The position numbers and the translations under genes are program-made. From assembly GCA_021772095.1 (NCBI GenBank), contig JADYXR010000006.1, positions 1 to 64,000 of the forward strand: a stretch of DNA of 64,000 bases, written 5' to 3'. Below the pieces are notes generated by a model that was given only the letters and a program-made list of their open reading frames with translations, had not been told where the DNA came from and made no database searches. Shown here piece by piece: positions 17,404 through 27,573 of this stretch. The DNA is from Candidatus Obscuribacter sp. GTDB lineage: Bacteria; Cyanobacteriota; Vampirovibrionia; Obscuribacterales; Obscuribacteraceae. How positions within the stretch are numbered: the first letter of the stretch is position 1; each line of letters starts with the position of its first letter.

Positions 17404-17826
17404 CTATTCAGATTTTGCGTTTTTAAGCCGAACGATTTCAACGGTGCAATGCGCTTGTCCCAGCAGGCCTTCCGCCACGCTCCCCAGAAGAAACTTCTGA
17501 ACTCCTTTGCGTCCGTGAGACCCAACCACAATATGGTCAGCACCCCAATCTCCAGCTTCCTGCAAAATTGCTTCTTTGCAGCTTCCTTGCATGATTCTTG
17601 TGTCGACCTGGCTGCCCGGATGGAGCGTGGTGAGCATGTCAGCCTTAGTTTTGAGCAGCTGCTTGACTCCGGCTACAAGTTTTTCATGAATCTCTTCGGA
17701 CTGACGTGACAGTTCGAGCACACTTAAGAGCCGAAACTGTGTACCCGTCGGCCAGGGTCTGGAACTGACGGATTCAAGCGCGTAATCACTGTACTTGGAA
17801 TCGTCGACGGCGAATATAACTTTCAT
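17404..17826 (-). CDS. Universal stress protein (UspA family), ATP-binding type
   Basis: 140 residues beginning MKVIFAVDDSKYSDYALESV. The start at 17826 is preferred to one 25 codons upstream because GAGGAA lies about 12 bases before it and the family begins at this Met. The ATP loop is intact: VVGSHGRKGVQKFLLGSVAEGL, nearly identical to that of the usp gene at 14108. The product ends in CTVEIVRLKNAKSE. With the genes at 14108 and 16788 it makes a trio around the OmpR-type regulator and kinase. Confidence 0.9.
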   Translation of the reverse strand: MKVIFAVDDSKYSDYALESVSSRPWPTGTQFRLLSVLELSRQSEEIHEKLVAGVKQLLKTKADMLTTLHPGSQVDTRIMQGSCKEAILQEAGDWGADHIVVGSHGRKGVQKFLLGSVAEGLLGQAHCTVEIVRLKNAKSE

Positions 17827-18403
17827 AGTTTTAGGCGTTCCTCTTTTGAGTCGGTAGATGTCAGCTGTGGCTGGATCGCCGGTACCGCTCGATGCGATCA
17901 TACTACGCCGAACAGATCACCTGATAGAGGCATATCGAGTTACTGAACCTCGAAGCAACTCGTACAGATAAACGAAAGACTAGCTCCAACGGGCTAGTAT
18001 TTCGGCTTTAATGCAGCCGGACGGTCGGCTCTAATGCGGCGGGTCTTTGGGTTTTAGCGCAGCTGGTCTTTCGGCTTTAACGCAGCTGGTCTTTCGAATT
18101 TGGTGCCACCATCCGTAGTTATGGCCAATTCGACATTTCGCGCCCGCTCAATTGTTACAAGTGCGTTGCATACACTCGTCGATTGAAACATTTTGGTCCT
18201 CACACCCTTCCACTAACACAGATATGTTCGAATAGTCGGATCGAAATGTGGGGGAACGGAAAGGGCGTAATGTGTGGTCTCATCGACGGTGCCAGTTTTG
18301 CACTGCCCGTGGTAGCAACAATAATCGTTTTCCTCCTAAAAGATCCAGGCAAGTAGTTATGACAAATAGACCAACAACGGTCTCTAGAATGTGAACAAAA
18401 AAA
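17827..18403. other. Gene-free region with a 23-bp tandem array
   Basis: 577 bases without a supported gene. It holds the array at 18002-18093, then unique sequence leading to the small ORF at 18404. The minus-strand ORF at 18200-18436 has no family resemblance and poor composition, and is treated as spurious. Confidence 0.45.
18002..18093. repeat. Four-copy 23-bp tandem repeat
   Basis: Four contiguous 23-base units (18002, 18025, 18048, 18071) follow the pattern TCGGCTTTAAYGCAGCTGGTCTT, with several substitutions per copy. There is no coding frame of interest. It is of the same character as the other short degenerate arrays in the window. Confidence 0.85.
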
Positions 18404-18604
18404 ATGAATATCCCTGACACAGCTTCTTATCAACAACTCCTCGAGGTACTCGAAGAAAGACTTTGGGACGAGGAGTCTACAGACGACTTCGGCTATCTTG
18501 TCGAACTTGTCAACGACCTATATTTAAGAAGCATCGAAGCGAAAGTGGCAACGCTCAACGGTTGCATCTCTCCAGGACCGGCTTATAAGGTCCCAGGCCA
18601 ATAG
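18404..18604 (+). CDS. Small acidic protein of unknown function
   Basis: 66 residues beginning MNIPDTASYQQLLEVLEERL. It is strongly acidic in the first 45 residues and predicted helical (LLEVLEERLWDEE, YLVELVNDLYLRSIE). I recognise no family. It is followed eight bases later by a compact hairpin, which supports a real short transcript. There is no strong ribosome site before the ATG; the region upstream is an A-tract. The gene could be genuine or a chance ORF; composition and the terminator favour genuine. Confidence 0.5.
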   Translation: MNIPDTASYQQLLEVLEERLWDEESTDDFGYLVELVNDLYLRSIEAKVATLNGCISPGPAYKVPGQ

Positions 18605-18611
18605 AAACGAA

Positions 18612-18636
18612 GCTCCTGTATCAGGAGCCTCGATTT
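18612..18636 (+). terminator. Terminator after the small acidic ORF
   Basis: GCTCCTG (18612-18618) and CAGGAGC (18622-18628) form a 7-bp perfect stem with a TAT loop, followed by CTCGATTTTA, a short T-run. Confidence 0.6.
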
Positions 18637-18716
18637 TAATGGACTAATCTCTTTCAATTCGGTATCCTGACTGCTTACGCCCGACGTCGTTAACGGAAAT
18701 TGTCGTTAGCCGTTGA

Positions 18717-20210
<1,494 letters not shown>

Positions 20211-20284
20211 GTCGTCTCGAATCTGAAGCAAACGAAACGGAAACTGACGAAACGCGATACCGGCAAAGCAAACTGATCAGGTGG

Positions 20285-21484
20285 ATGAACGTGAAATCGA
20301 AACAGGCCTGGCAAGTTTTCATCGCCCTCACGATTGCCGTCACTACCCACTCACCACTGCAGGCGCAAGGCAAAGCACCGAGCCTGTCGCCTTCTGTCGA
20401 AGCATCTTCTTCCCCATCTACAGCCAAATCCGAACAATCAAACTCACACGCCACGTCCACCGAAACGACTTCTTCTTATTCGATTGGCTACACCGTTTTG
20501 TCCGAACAATATGCATACCGCGAACAACCAGTGCCGTTTAAAATTGCAGTCTGGTATCCAAGCTCCGACGCTAAGAAATCAGACGACTTCTCATATCCGA
20601 TCGGCTCAAACAAAATCGCATCCGAAGCGAAGCTGGATGCGCCAATCGCCGAGGGAAAATTTCCCGTTCTGTTCTATTCACATGGCGCCACCGGGGCCGG
20701 TACCAGCTCGTTTTTCGTTTGTGAACTACTGGCTCGCAGCGGCTACATTGTCGTCGCGCCCGATTATCTCGACACTGTTTATGTCGCACGCATAGACCAA
20801 CCGGTGCCCTTTGACGGATACCTCTGGATGCGAACAGCGCAGTACATCAGTTGGCTCCGAGAACTCGGCTTAAACAAATCATCTCGCGAGGGTCGAATTC
20901 TTTTTGCTTATCGACCAGTTCAATTAAAGCAAACCATCGAGAAAATAATCGGTTCGAACAAAGATTCGAAAAGCCCTTTGTATCAGCACCTCGACGAGGA
21001 GCGCATCGGATTATTCGGACACTCATTCGGGGCGTGGACAAGCCTCCTGCTTGCTGGTGCTTCTCCGTCGCTGCATGATGCCAGAGTGAAAGCGGTGGTG
21101 GCACTATCCGGGCCGGTCAATGAACATGTCTACGCGGTTGGCTCAGACAACGACTTAGAATCAGTCAAGGTGCCTGTCTTGTTCGAATATGGTGACAAAG
21201 AACCAGCATCCGGAAGACAAGACGATAAAAAGTTTTTGTTTGAAAAAGCGAAAGCACCGAAAATGCTCATAGCAATCAAAGATGCCGACCACCTGAGCTT
21301 CTCAGGAGGTGTCAAAGGCGAACACAAACTGGCATCAGAGTATTTGAACCAGGACCTCCCGCGCAAAACGATAGCTGAAACAACGTTGGATTTTTTCAAC
21401 GCGTTTCTCAAAGACGATGCCGCCAGCAAGACAAAACTAAAAAACAGAACCGAAGGCATAGCAGCGTCGGCTGTCGAGTTTTAA
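20285..21484 (+). CDS. Exported alpha/beta hydrolase (dienelactone-hydrolase/PAF-acetylhydrolase-like)
   Basis: 399 residues: a signal peptide (about 1-28, ending LQAQ), a Ser/Thr-rich linker (about 30-65), then an alpha/beta hydrolase domain. The nucleophile Ser247 is in IGLFGHSFGAW, the oxyanion region in FYSHGATGAG, and the likely acid and His are in LFEYGDKEPAS and DADHLSFSG. This resembles predicted dienelactone hydrolases and the lipase/PAF-acetylhydrolase-like group. Unlike the hydrolase at 915 its catalytic residues are present. It follows the beta-glucosidase by 74 bases on the same strand. The substrate is probably an ester or acyl chain in the periplasm. Confidence 0.85.
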   Translation: MNVKSKQAWQVFIALTIAVTTHSPLQAQGKAPSLSPSVEASSSPSTAKSEQSNSHATSTETTSSYSIGYTVLSEQYAYREQPVPFKIAVWYPSSDAKKSDDFSYPIGSNKIASEAKLDAPIAEGKFPVLFYSHGATGAGTSSFFVCELLARSGYIVVAPDYLDTVYVARIDQPVPFDGYLWMRTAQYISWLRELGLNKSSREGRILFAYRPVQLKQTIEKIIGSNKDSKSPLYQHLDEERIGLFGHSFGAWTSLLLAGASPSLHDARVKAVVALSGPVNEHVYAVGSDNDLESVKVPVLFEYGDKEPASGRQDDKKFLFEKAKAPKMLIAIKDADHLSFSGGVKGEHKLASEYLNQDLPRKTIAETTLDFFNAFLKDDAASKTKLKNRTEGIAASAVEF

Positions 21485-21614
21485 ACGGCAGCAAGTTAGT
21501 CGCCCGAACCCAACCATTATTTGCCACGTGCCCGGGTGTAAACGCTCTAACTTGACCTCCACTGGGCATATAGCAATCGAGTAACCCGAAGGAAAGCCGA
21601 AATTAAACGGCAGA

Positions 21615-23822
21615 ATGGCTGACCAGCAGACCGAGAAAAATGGAGTCCCTGACCGTTTCCAGACCATTGAATGTCTGGGAAGCGGTGCTACTGGAGCGGT
21701 TTTCCATGCCTATGATTCTTACTTGCAGCGCGATGTTGCAATTAAGGTTTTGCATGATGGGTTTGAACCGACCACAGTGGCTCGATTTCAGCGCGAGGCT
21801 CAGGCGGCAAGCCGGTTGCAACACTCTAACGTCGTTAGCGTTCTCGACTTCGGCATTCATGAGAATTCGCGCCCCTATCTGGTTATGGAACATCTCAACG
21901 GCTTCGACTTGCAATTTCTTTTAGAAAAGGAACGCAAATTGTCACCGGCAAGAGCTTGCCGATTAATGATCCAACTGTGCGACGCTCTAACCCATGCTCA
22001 CAGTAAAGGCGTCCTGCATCGAGATATCAAGCCGAGTAACGTGATTATTCAGAACAAAGACGGCGAGGAAAAACTCAAAATTGTCGACTTCGGGTTAGCT
22101 CGTTTAGTCGATAAAGAACAATCTCTCACCACTCCTGGTGTCACTATGGGCACGCCGTATTACTTGAGTCCGGAGGCAATTTCGGGCAAAGGCACCGACG
22201 CGCGCTCCGATATCTACAGCTGTGGTTGCGTTTTGTTCGAGTGTTTGACCGGCAGTCCGCCATTCATAAGTGATACCATCAACGCCACTTTGATGATGCA
22301 CTTGACGGAAGTGCCGCCGGCTCTAAATAGCAAAGGGAACAACATTCCCGTTGGTCTTGAAAAAATAGTTTCGACGGCTCTGGAAAAGGATCCGGCCAAT
22401 CGGTTTCAGACCAGCGAGACACTGAAGATCGCATTAGAAGCGGAGCTCAGCAAACTGCAGGATCAAGAAGACATCGCCTCTAGTGTTTCTCCCAAACCAG
22501 TGACTGCAAGCTTTGACTACGGTCACGCTTTGAGAAATTCAGTGCACAGTTGGCGCCAGGCCAGTTCGCAGGCGCTGAAGCAAACACGAGCATCTAAAAT
22601 ATCGGCGGCTGCCATCACATTCGGTGCCATCGTTGTCGTATCACTAATCGGTTATTTGACATTCCGAATGATGTTTTCTGACGCCATGGTCGATGCGCAA
22701 AATGTTGCCGCCTCTAACGATCGAAGTAAAGATCCTGCCAATAGTCCTGAAGCATTAAGTGAGGATAGCAACGGGCTCGAACGAGTAAGAGAAATAATCT
22801 CCCGAAAGCAAAAAACGTTGACCGTCACCCCGGCGATGGACTTAGAGCAAACAGCTACTTTGCTGGCAGCGGAACCTTTCCGTGAAGTAAAAATCGAAGA
22901 CTGCACTGTAACTCCAAAACTGATCGAAGCGATCATCAAGTCCCAAAAACTCCGGACGGTCACCTTCCTCAATTCGAAAGGATTTACAAATCAGATGCTG
23001 GAGAGGCTTGGCAAGACATCCGCTTCATCTATCAGTTTCAAGAATTCCGATATAAAAGATTCGTCCATCGCAATCATCGCAAATTATCCAAGCCTGGCGA
23101 CCTTATCACTGGAAGACAATCCGACGCTTAACGGTTCCGGGCTCAAATATTTGTGCAAGAAAAAAAAGCTGGTCAGGCTCTATCTAGCAAACACCGGCGT
23201 TACCGTCAAAAACTTGAATACGTTTCTAAAGCATACGCCTGAAAAGTTTCGACAAATCCATTTGGCGAAATTGAAGCTGACCGACGACGATATTCGCGCT
23301 CTGGATTTTCAAGGTTGTGACACTGTGGATCTCTCGTCCAACCCAATCACAAATAATTCGGTGTCTTACCTGGCTTCGCATTTCCCGATTCGCCAGCTCA
23401 CTCTTTCTAACTGCAAATTTCTCGATGACGGGTGCCTCGAGGCTCTGCCCAAGCTAGATCTGAAGTACCTGGATCTTTCGAACACAAATGTTCGAAAGTT
23501 GACTGGAATCTCACAGAACAAAAACCTGAGGTTTCTGATGCTGGATGGCTGCCAGAGTATCAATGATGACTCTCTGGCCCAGTTCAGGAATATGACATTT
23601 GAAAAACTGAATTTGCGTAAAAACAACATAACCGATCGAGGTGTGAGATATTTGTGTGCTCTCAAATTAGAGAAGACCAGACTTGGAACAACACTGGATA
23701 CCAGAGACTGCAACCGCATCTCACCGAATGCGAAGGAGCGACTTCAGGCCATCGGCATCAAGCTAACCAAGGAAAAATATGACACCGATTTTGAAAAAGA
23801 GATGTCTGGTTTAGAACAATAA
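21615..23822 (+). CDS. Membrane Ser/Thr protein kinase with leucine-rich repeat domain
   Basis: 735 residues. A Hanks-type kinase domain covers about 14-270: Gly-rich loop LGSGATGAVFHAY, VAIKVL Lys, HRDIKPSN catalytic loop, DFGLA and a GTPYYLSPEA P+1 loop. A linker and one transmembrane helix follow (about 335-352, AITFGAIVVVSLIGYL), then an extracytoplasmic domain of leucine-rich repeats (about 430-715; LNLRKNNITDRGVRYL and similar). The layout is like a receptor kinase: LRRs outside, kinase inside. All catalytic motifs are intact. Ligands and substrates are unknown. The next gene (Bpt) is 73 bases downstream on the same strand. Confidence 0.93.
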   Translation: MADQQTEKNGVPDRFQTIECLGSGATGAVFHAYDSYLQRDVAIKVLHDGFEPTTVARFQREAQAASRLQHSNVVSVLDFGIHENSRPYLVMEHLNGFDLQFLLEKERKLSPARACRLMIQLCDALTHAHSKGVLHRDIKPSNVIIQNKDGEEKLKIVDFGLARLVDKEQSLTTPGVTMGTPYYLSPEAISGKGTDARSDIYSCGCVLFECLTGSPPFISDTINATLMMHLTEVPPALNSKGNNIPVGLEKIVSTALEKDPANRFQTSETLKIALEAELSKLQDQEDIASSVSPKPVTASFDYGHALRNSVHSWRQASSQALKQTRASKISAAAITFGAIVVVSLIGYLTFRMMFSDAMVDAQNVAASNDRSKDPANSPEALSEDSNGLERVREIISRKQKTLTVTPAMDLEQTATLLAAEPFREVKIEDCTVTPKLIEAIIKSQKLRTVTFLNSKGFTNQMLERLGKTSASSISFKNSDIKDSSIAIIANYPSLATLSLEDNPTLNGSGLKYLCKKKKLVRLYLANTGVTVKNLNTFLKHTPEKFRQIHLAKLKLTDDDIRALDFQGCDTVDLSSNPITNNSVSYLASHFPIRQLTLSNCKFLDDGCLEALPKLDLKYLDLSNTNVRKLTGISQNKNLRFLMLDGCQSINDDSLAQFRNMTFEKLNLRKNNITDRGVRYLCALKLEKTRLGTTLDTRDCNRISPNAKERLQAIGIKLTKEKYDTDFEKEMSGLEQ

Positions 23823-23895
23823 CAGTCTCCATAGTTGCGAAAACTTTGAAAAGCCCATACTCTTAAAAGTAAGAATGTGAGACGCGTCTGTATTA

Positions 23896-24630
23896 ATGAA
23901 AGTTGTCGGTAAGTTTTTATCATCGCCGGACCAGTGCGGCTATCTGCCCGACAGGCAGTGGCGGCTGGAGTACGAGTATGTAAGTGAACTTACGCCGTTA
24001 GAGTACATGGAAAAAATTCGTGCGGGCTGGCGCAAATACGGTCACGCGCTCTTCCGCCCGGCATGCGGCTCGTGCGTGGAGTGCCAACCAATCAGGATTG
24101 TGGTCGATAAGTTTGTCCCCAATCGCAGCCAAAAACGCGCAATCAAGAGCAATCAAGACGTTCAAATCAAAATCGGTTCAGCACATTTGAGCCGCGAAGC
24201 ACTCGATCTCTACATGCAACATCACAAACATCACTCCAGCGAGATCGGCTGGCCAAGCCCCGATATCAGGAATTCCATATCGCATTTAAACTCACTTTCG
24301 GACAACCCTTTTGCGATCGAAGAATGGTGTCACTACCTCGACCAAAAGTTGATTGGCATGGCATATGTAGATCCACTGCCGGACGGCTTCTCTGCGGTAT
24401 ATTCGTTTTATACTCCTGATCAACCCAAACGTTCGCTCGGCACATGGATGATTCTCGCTATTGTCGAAAGGGCGCGACAGCTGAATTTACCTTACGTCTA
24501 CCTTGGTTACTTCGTTAAAGATTGTCGTTCTATGAAGTATAAAGCTAGGTTTCTGCCCCATGAAATTCGAGGTAGAGACGGGGTTTGGCGTGAAATTAAT
24601 AGCGAAGAAGCGCCAGCCGTCGAGCCTTGA
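23896..24630 (+). CDS. bpt: Aspartate/glutamate leucyltransferase (Bpt)
   Basis: 244 residues, the usual length for bacterial Bpt/Ate-like proteins. The N-terminal ATE_N region holds the Cys motif ACGSCVECQPIRI, and the ATE_C region is recognisable in LIGMAYVDPLPDGFSAVYSFY and YLGYFVKDCRSMKYKARFLP. The enzyme transfers leucine (or in some lineages arginine) from charged tRNA to proteins with N-terminal Asp or Glu, marking them for ClpS/ClpAP degradation. The exact aminoacyl donor is inferred from the bacterial family. No other N-degron gene is in this window. Confidence 0.9.
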   Translation: MKVVGKFLSSPDQCGYLPDRQWRLEYEYVSELTPLEYMEKIRAGWRKYGHALFRPACGSCVECQPIRIVVDKFVPNRSQKRAIKSNQDVQIKIGSAHLSREALDLYMQHHKHHSSEIGWPSPDIRNSISHLNSLSDNPFAIEEWCHYLDQKLIGMAYVDPLPDGFSAVYSFYTPDQPKRSLGTWMILAIVERARQLNLPYVYLGYFVKDCRSMKYKARFLPHEIRGRDGVWREINSEEAPAVEP

Positions 24631-24749
24631 GCACTTTGCAACATTCAGCAACCGTTAACTGATTTGAACCCGAAAATACCGGAAAGCCCATCTATATAGA
24701 CCTAAAAGGTTATACTTACGGCGCCCGTTTTTATGAGTAGATTGGTACC

Positions 24750-25493
24750 GTGAGCACGACTCCCGACACCCACAACAAAGCCATGGTGGTTCTGTCCGGC
24801 GGACAGGACAGCACGACGTGCTTATTTTGGGCAAAACAAGAGTTTGCAGAAGTGCGCGCTATCACGTTCGATTATGGACAACGGCATGCAATCGAATTAG
24901 ACAGTGCCATAGAAATAGCTCAACTGGCGGGCGTTCAACAAGATCTTGTCGAACTGGGAAGTGTTTTTGCAAAACTCAGTTCGCTGACTGACTCCGATCA
25001 GAAGATACCCGCTTCGGGGACTGACAACGGTTCTTCAAGCGGCGCCAGCAATTCGGACGGTCAATTGCCGAGCACATTTGTACCGGGCCGAAACATTTTG
25101 TTTCTGTCGCTTGCAGCCAGCAGAGCCTATGTGCACAACTGCGGCGCGATCGTCATCGGTGTGTCGCAAGAAGATTTTGCCGGTTACCCCGATTGTCGTG
25201 AAAGCTTCATTAGCAGCATGGAAACAGCAATCAGCAACGGATTAGACCGCCCGATCCGGATTGTCGCACCACTAATGCATTTGAATAAGAAAGAAACAGT
25301 TGAGCTGGCATTGACGATGCCGGGCTGTTTAGAAGCTCTTTCTTTGAGCACCACTTGTTATAACGGTGCGGTGCCGCCGTGCCAAGAATGTAATGCCTGC
25401 GTTTTGCGAGCCAAAGGATTCGCTCAGGCAGGCGTTGCCGACCCGCTTGTCGTCAGGACTTCGTTAACCGGAGCATCGACTCATGCTCGGTAA
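24750..25493 (+). CDS. queC: 7-cyano-7-deazaguanine synthase QueC
   Basis: 247 residues from GTG 24750. The N-terminal PP-loop is VVLSGGQDSTTCLFWA (SGGxDS). The C-terminal zinc site uses four Cys in CLEALSLSTTCY and CQECNACVLRA. QueC converts 7-carboxy-7-deazaguanine to preQ0 with ATP and ammonia. A Ser/Gly/Asp-rich stretch of about 35 residues (LTDSDQKIPASGTDNG and following) makes a loop longer than in most QueC. The gene overlaps queE by 11 bases and is followed by queF, an operon for preQ1 (queuosine precursor). No preQ1 riboswitch was found upstream. Confidence 0.97.
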   Translation: MSTTPDTHNKAMVVLSGGQDSTTCLFWAKQEFAEVRAITFDYGQRHAIELDSAIEIAQLAGVQQDLVELGSVFAKLSSLTDSDQKIPASGTDNGSSSGASNSDGQLPSTFVPGRNILFLSLAASRAYVHNCGAIVIGVSQEDFAGYPDCRESFISSMETAISNGLDRPIRIVAPLMHLNKKETVELALTMPGCLEALSLSTTCYNGAVPPCQECNACVLRAKGFAQAGVADPLVVRTSLTGASTHAR

Positions 25494-26175
25494 CAATCCA
25501 ATTCGACAACAAGAAATGTCCGACGGAAAAATCCTCTGGGTTCAAGAGATCTTCCATTCGCTGCAGGGTGAAGGACCATTTGCAGGAAAGCCCGCAGTCT
25601 TCATACGGCTCTCTGGCTGTAACTTGCGATGCTTCTGGTGTGACACCGATTTCGAATCTTCGAATTGGCATCCCAGTTGCGACGAAGTGGTAGAAAATAG
25701 CCGTGACCTCGCCGGTGATACCACCAAGTTGGCAGTGATTACCGGTGGCGAACCCTTTCGCCAAAACATAGCGCCTCTGGTCGAGCGGCTTTTGGAGGAG
25801 GGGCTCGAAGTTCAAATTGAAACTAACGGTACGCTCTGGGTTGAGCTTCCAGAGAATAAACGATTGCACATTGTCGTCAGTCCTAAAACGGCCAAGATCA
25901 ACGATCAGCTCAGACGTCGTGCAACCGCCTTCAAATACGTGGTCTCGGCCGACAATTGCGATCCTGCCGATGGTCTGCCTTTGATGTCCACACAGAGCGA
26001 AGGTGAGAAATCGAACATCGCCAAACCCGAGCCCGATGTTCCAATTTACGTCATGCCATTGGACGAGCAGGACGAAAAGAAGAATCGCAAAAACATTGCC
26101 GCCGCTTCCGAGATCGCTCAAAAATACGGACACAGCCTGACGCTACAATTACACAAAATAATTGGCGTGCGATAA
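25483..26175 (+). CDS. queE: 7-carboxy-7-deazaguanine synthase QueE
   Basis: 230 residues; a radical SAM enzyme with the Cx3Cx2C motif CNLRCFWC near residue 45 and the TGGEPF motif. It makes 7-carboxy-7-deazaguanine from 6-carboxytetrahydropterin. The ATG at 25483 overlaps the end of queC by 11 bases. An internal ATG at 25516 (MSDGKILW) would drop 11 residues and is a second option. The pterin-forming gene queD is not in this window, so it must be elsewhere. Confidence 0.96.
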   Translation: MLGNNPIRQQEMSDGKILWVQEIFHSLQGEGPFAGKPAVFIRLSGCNLRCFWCDTDFESSNWHPSCDEVVENSRDLAGDTTKLAVITGGEPFRQNIAPLVERLLEEGLEVQIETNGTLWVELPENKRLHIVVSPKTAKINDQLRRRATAFKYVVSADNCDPADGLPLMSTQSEGEKSNIAKPEPDVPIYVMPLDEQDEKKNRKNIAAASEIAQKYGHSLTLQLHKIIGVR

Positions 26176-26300
26176 GAACTGCGCATGCCACCATCGGTGG
26201 ACTTAGTCTTCACGTTTGTTCCTTTCTTACGCTAACGAATCATACGCTGCCAACGCTGATTCAAAATGACCAAAACCACTCTCCCAGCCAGGTACCTGTG

Positions 26301-26729
26301 ATGCAAGACTTGAAACACCTCGGAAATAAAAGCGACATCCGCTACGAAAATCCTGATGCCACCACCCTGGAAGCCGTTCCAAATCCTTACCATGGCAAAA
26401 GCTCCAACCCCAATGGAGTGACTGGAACCGTGTCCATCAGCGCGTCAGAGTTCACCAGTCTCTGTCCGATCACCGGTCAACCTGATTTTGCCACCATCGA
26501 AATTGAATACATTCCACGCGAGAAACTAGTCGAAAGCAAATCATTGAAACTCTACTTGGGTCAATTTCGGCAGCACGGCAGCTTCCACGAAGCGTGTATC
26601 AATCAGATCGCCAATGACTTAATTGATTTACTCGAGCCCGAGTATCTGGTCGTGATTGGAAAATTCACACCGCGCGGCGGCATCATGATTCATCCAAAGG
26701 CAGAGTACCGGCGCAACGCAGGCAAGTAG
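26301..26729 (+). CDS. queF: NADPH-dependent preQ0 reductase QueF (short type)
   Basis: 142 residues from ATG 26301; a GTG immediately before it is in the same frame. The catalytic Cys is in [12 protein letters not shown] and the family motif ESKSLKLY is followed by the conserved FHEACI (Glu/His). It reduces the nitrile of preQ0 to the amine preQ1. The length is that of the single-domain (type I) QueF. It lies about 125 bases after queE, so it may have its own promoter or be part of the same transcript. Confidence 0.97.
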   Translation: MQDLKHLGNKSDIRYENPDATTLEAVPNPYHGKSSNPNGVTGTVSISASEFTSLCPITGQPDFATIEIEYIPREKLVESKSLKLYLGQFRQHGSFHEACINQIANDLIDLLEPEYLVVIGKFTPRGGIMIHPKAEYRRNAGK

Positions 26730-26742
26730 TCGCGGCTCCGAA

Positions 26743-27288
26743 TTAATAAACTACTTCGGCTTCTTCTTCGGTTGATGTGCTGATAGCAACGCCCTTGCGA
26801 AACAGCCACGGCGCAATCGCATCATCGCTCGACCACAAGCCCTTCTTCTGCGTCCGAGCTAACAACTCACGACAGGCGAATTGAGCATCCTTTTTCGCAT
26901 ATGCGCGAAACCACCAGGCGTATCCTTCAGACACGAGCTTGTAATTGACGTTAGTTCCGTCCGCAAGCAGAACATACGCAACCGTTCTGCCATAACGATC
27001 TTGATGGACCGGGATGATGCTGACTAATTGACCTTCAGTCAGCGAAACTGTTTTCGCTCGAGCCTGGAGGCCAAACTCTTGCAACTTTTCTGGACAATCA
27101 ATTCCATACAATCGAATCTTCACTTTGCGCCGCCGCTTCATCACCGTGATGGTGTCACCATCAGCGATTGAGACCACTCGGGCACCAAAACCCGGACCGT
27201 ACAAAAAGTCGATGTCGCTGAAGTTCAACGAACTCAAAAGCAGAGATAACAGGAATGATACCAATGTGAGAAAGCGTTTTCGTTTCAT
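26743..27288 (-). CDS. Exported or membrane-anchored thermonuclease (SNase-like)
   Basis: 181 residues: an N-terminal hydrophobic segment (about 6-22, LVSFLLSLLLSSLN) acting as signal or anchor, then a staphylococcal-nuclease domain. Catalytic residues are conserved: an Arg in KIRLYGIDCPEK (plus Glu of that motif) and an Arg in DRYGRTVAYV. The C-terminal half keeps the family's GYAWWFRAYA and AQKKGLW-type sequence. SNases are Ca-dependent DNA/RNA nucleases; outside the cell they scavenge nucleic acids. The gene converges with queF 13 bases away. Confidence 0.9.
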   Translation of the reverse strand: MKRKRFLTLVSFLLSLLLSSLNFSDIDFLYGPGFGARVVSIADGDTITVMKRRRKVKIRLYGIDCPEKLQEFGLQARAKTVSLTEGQLVSIIPVHQDRYGRTVAYVLLADGTNVNYKLVSEGYAWWFRAYAKKDAQFACRELLARTQKKGLWSSDDAIAPWLFRKGVAISTSTEEEAEVVY

Positions 27289-27573
27289 CGCTAAGCCCCT
27301 TTCTAAGCGAACTTTAACGTAGCAAAGAGGAACTGTCTACGATCAGATCCGTTATCAGCCGGCGGCACCACATAAGGTGCGCATCGTATTTGGTATCAAC
27401 CAGTTTTTTTGCAAATGAAGTTCGAACCCTGAATTGAATGTTTTTCGATCCGCTTCGAACCTAGAAAGATCGTCTAAAGCTTGGCATGTGGCGCGCTCAA
27501 AAACATACCCCGCGGAGTATTCCGGGCATGATAAACTGACGGGATATAGACCCTTCCGACCGGGGCTTCTCTT

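Noticed and set aside
18200..18436. Minus-strand ORF of 78 codons
   Set aside because: It overlaps the start of the small acidic ORF, is rich in rare-looking Cys/His/Arg, and has no ribosome site or family match.
24631..24749. preQ1 riboswitch before queC
   Set aside because: I searched by eye for the compact preQ1-I hairpin and its C-rich and A-rich tail and did not find them.
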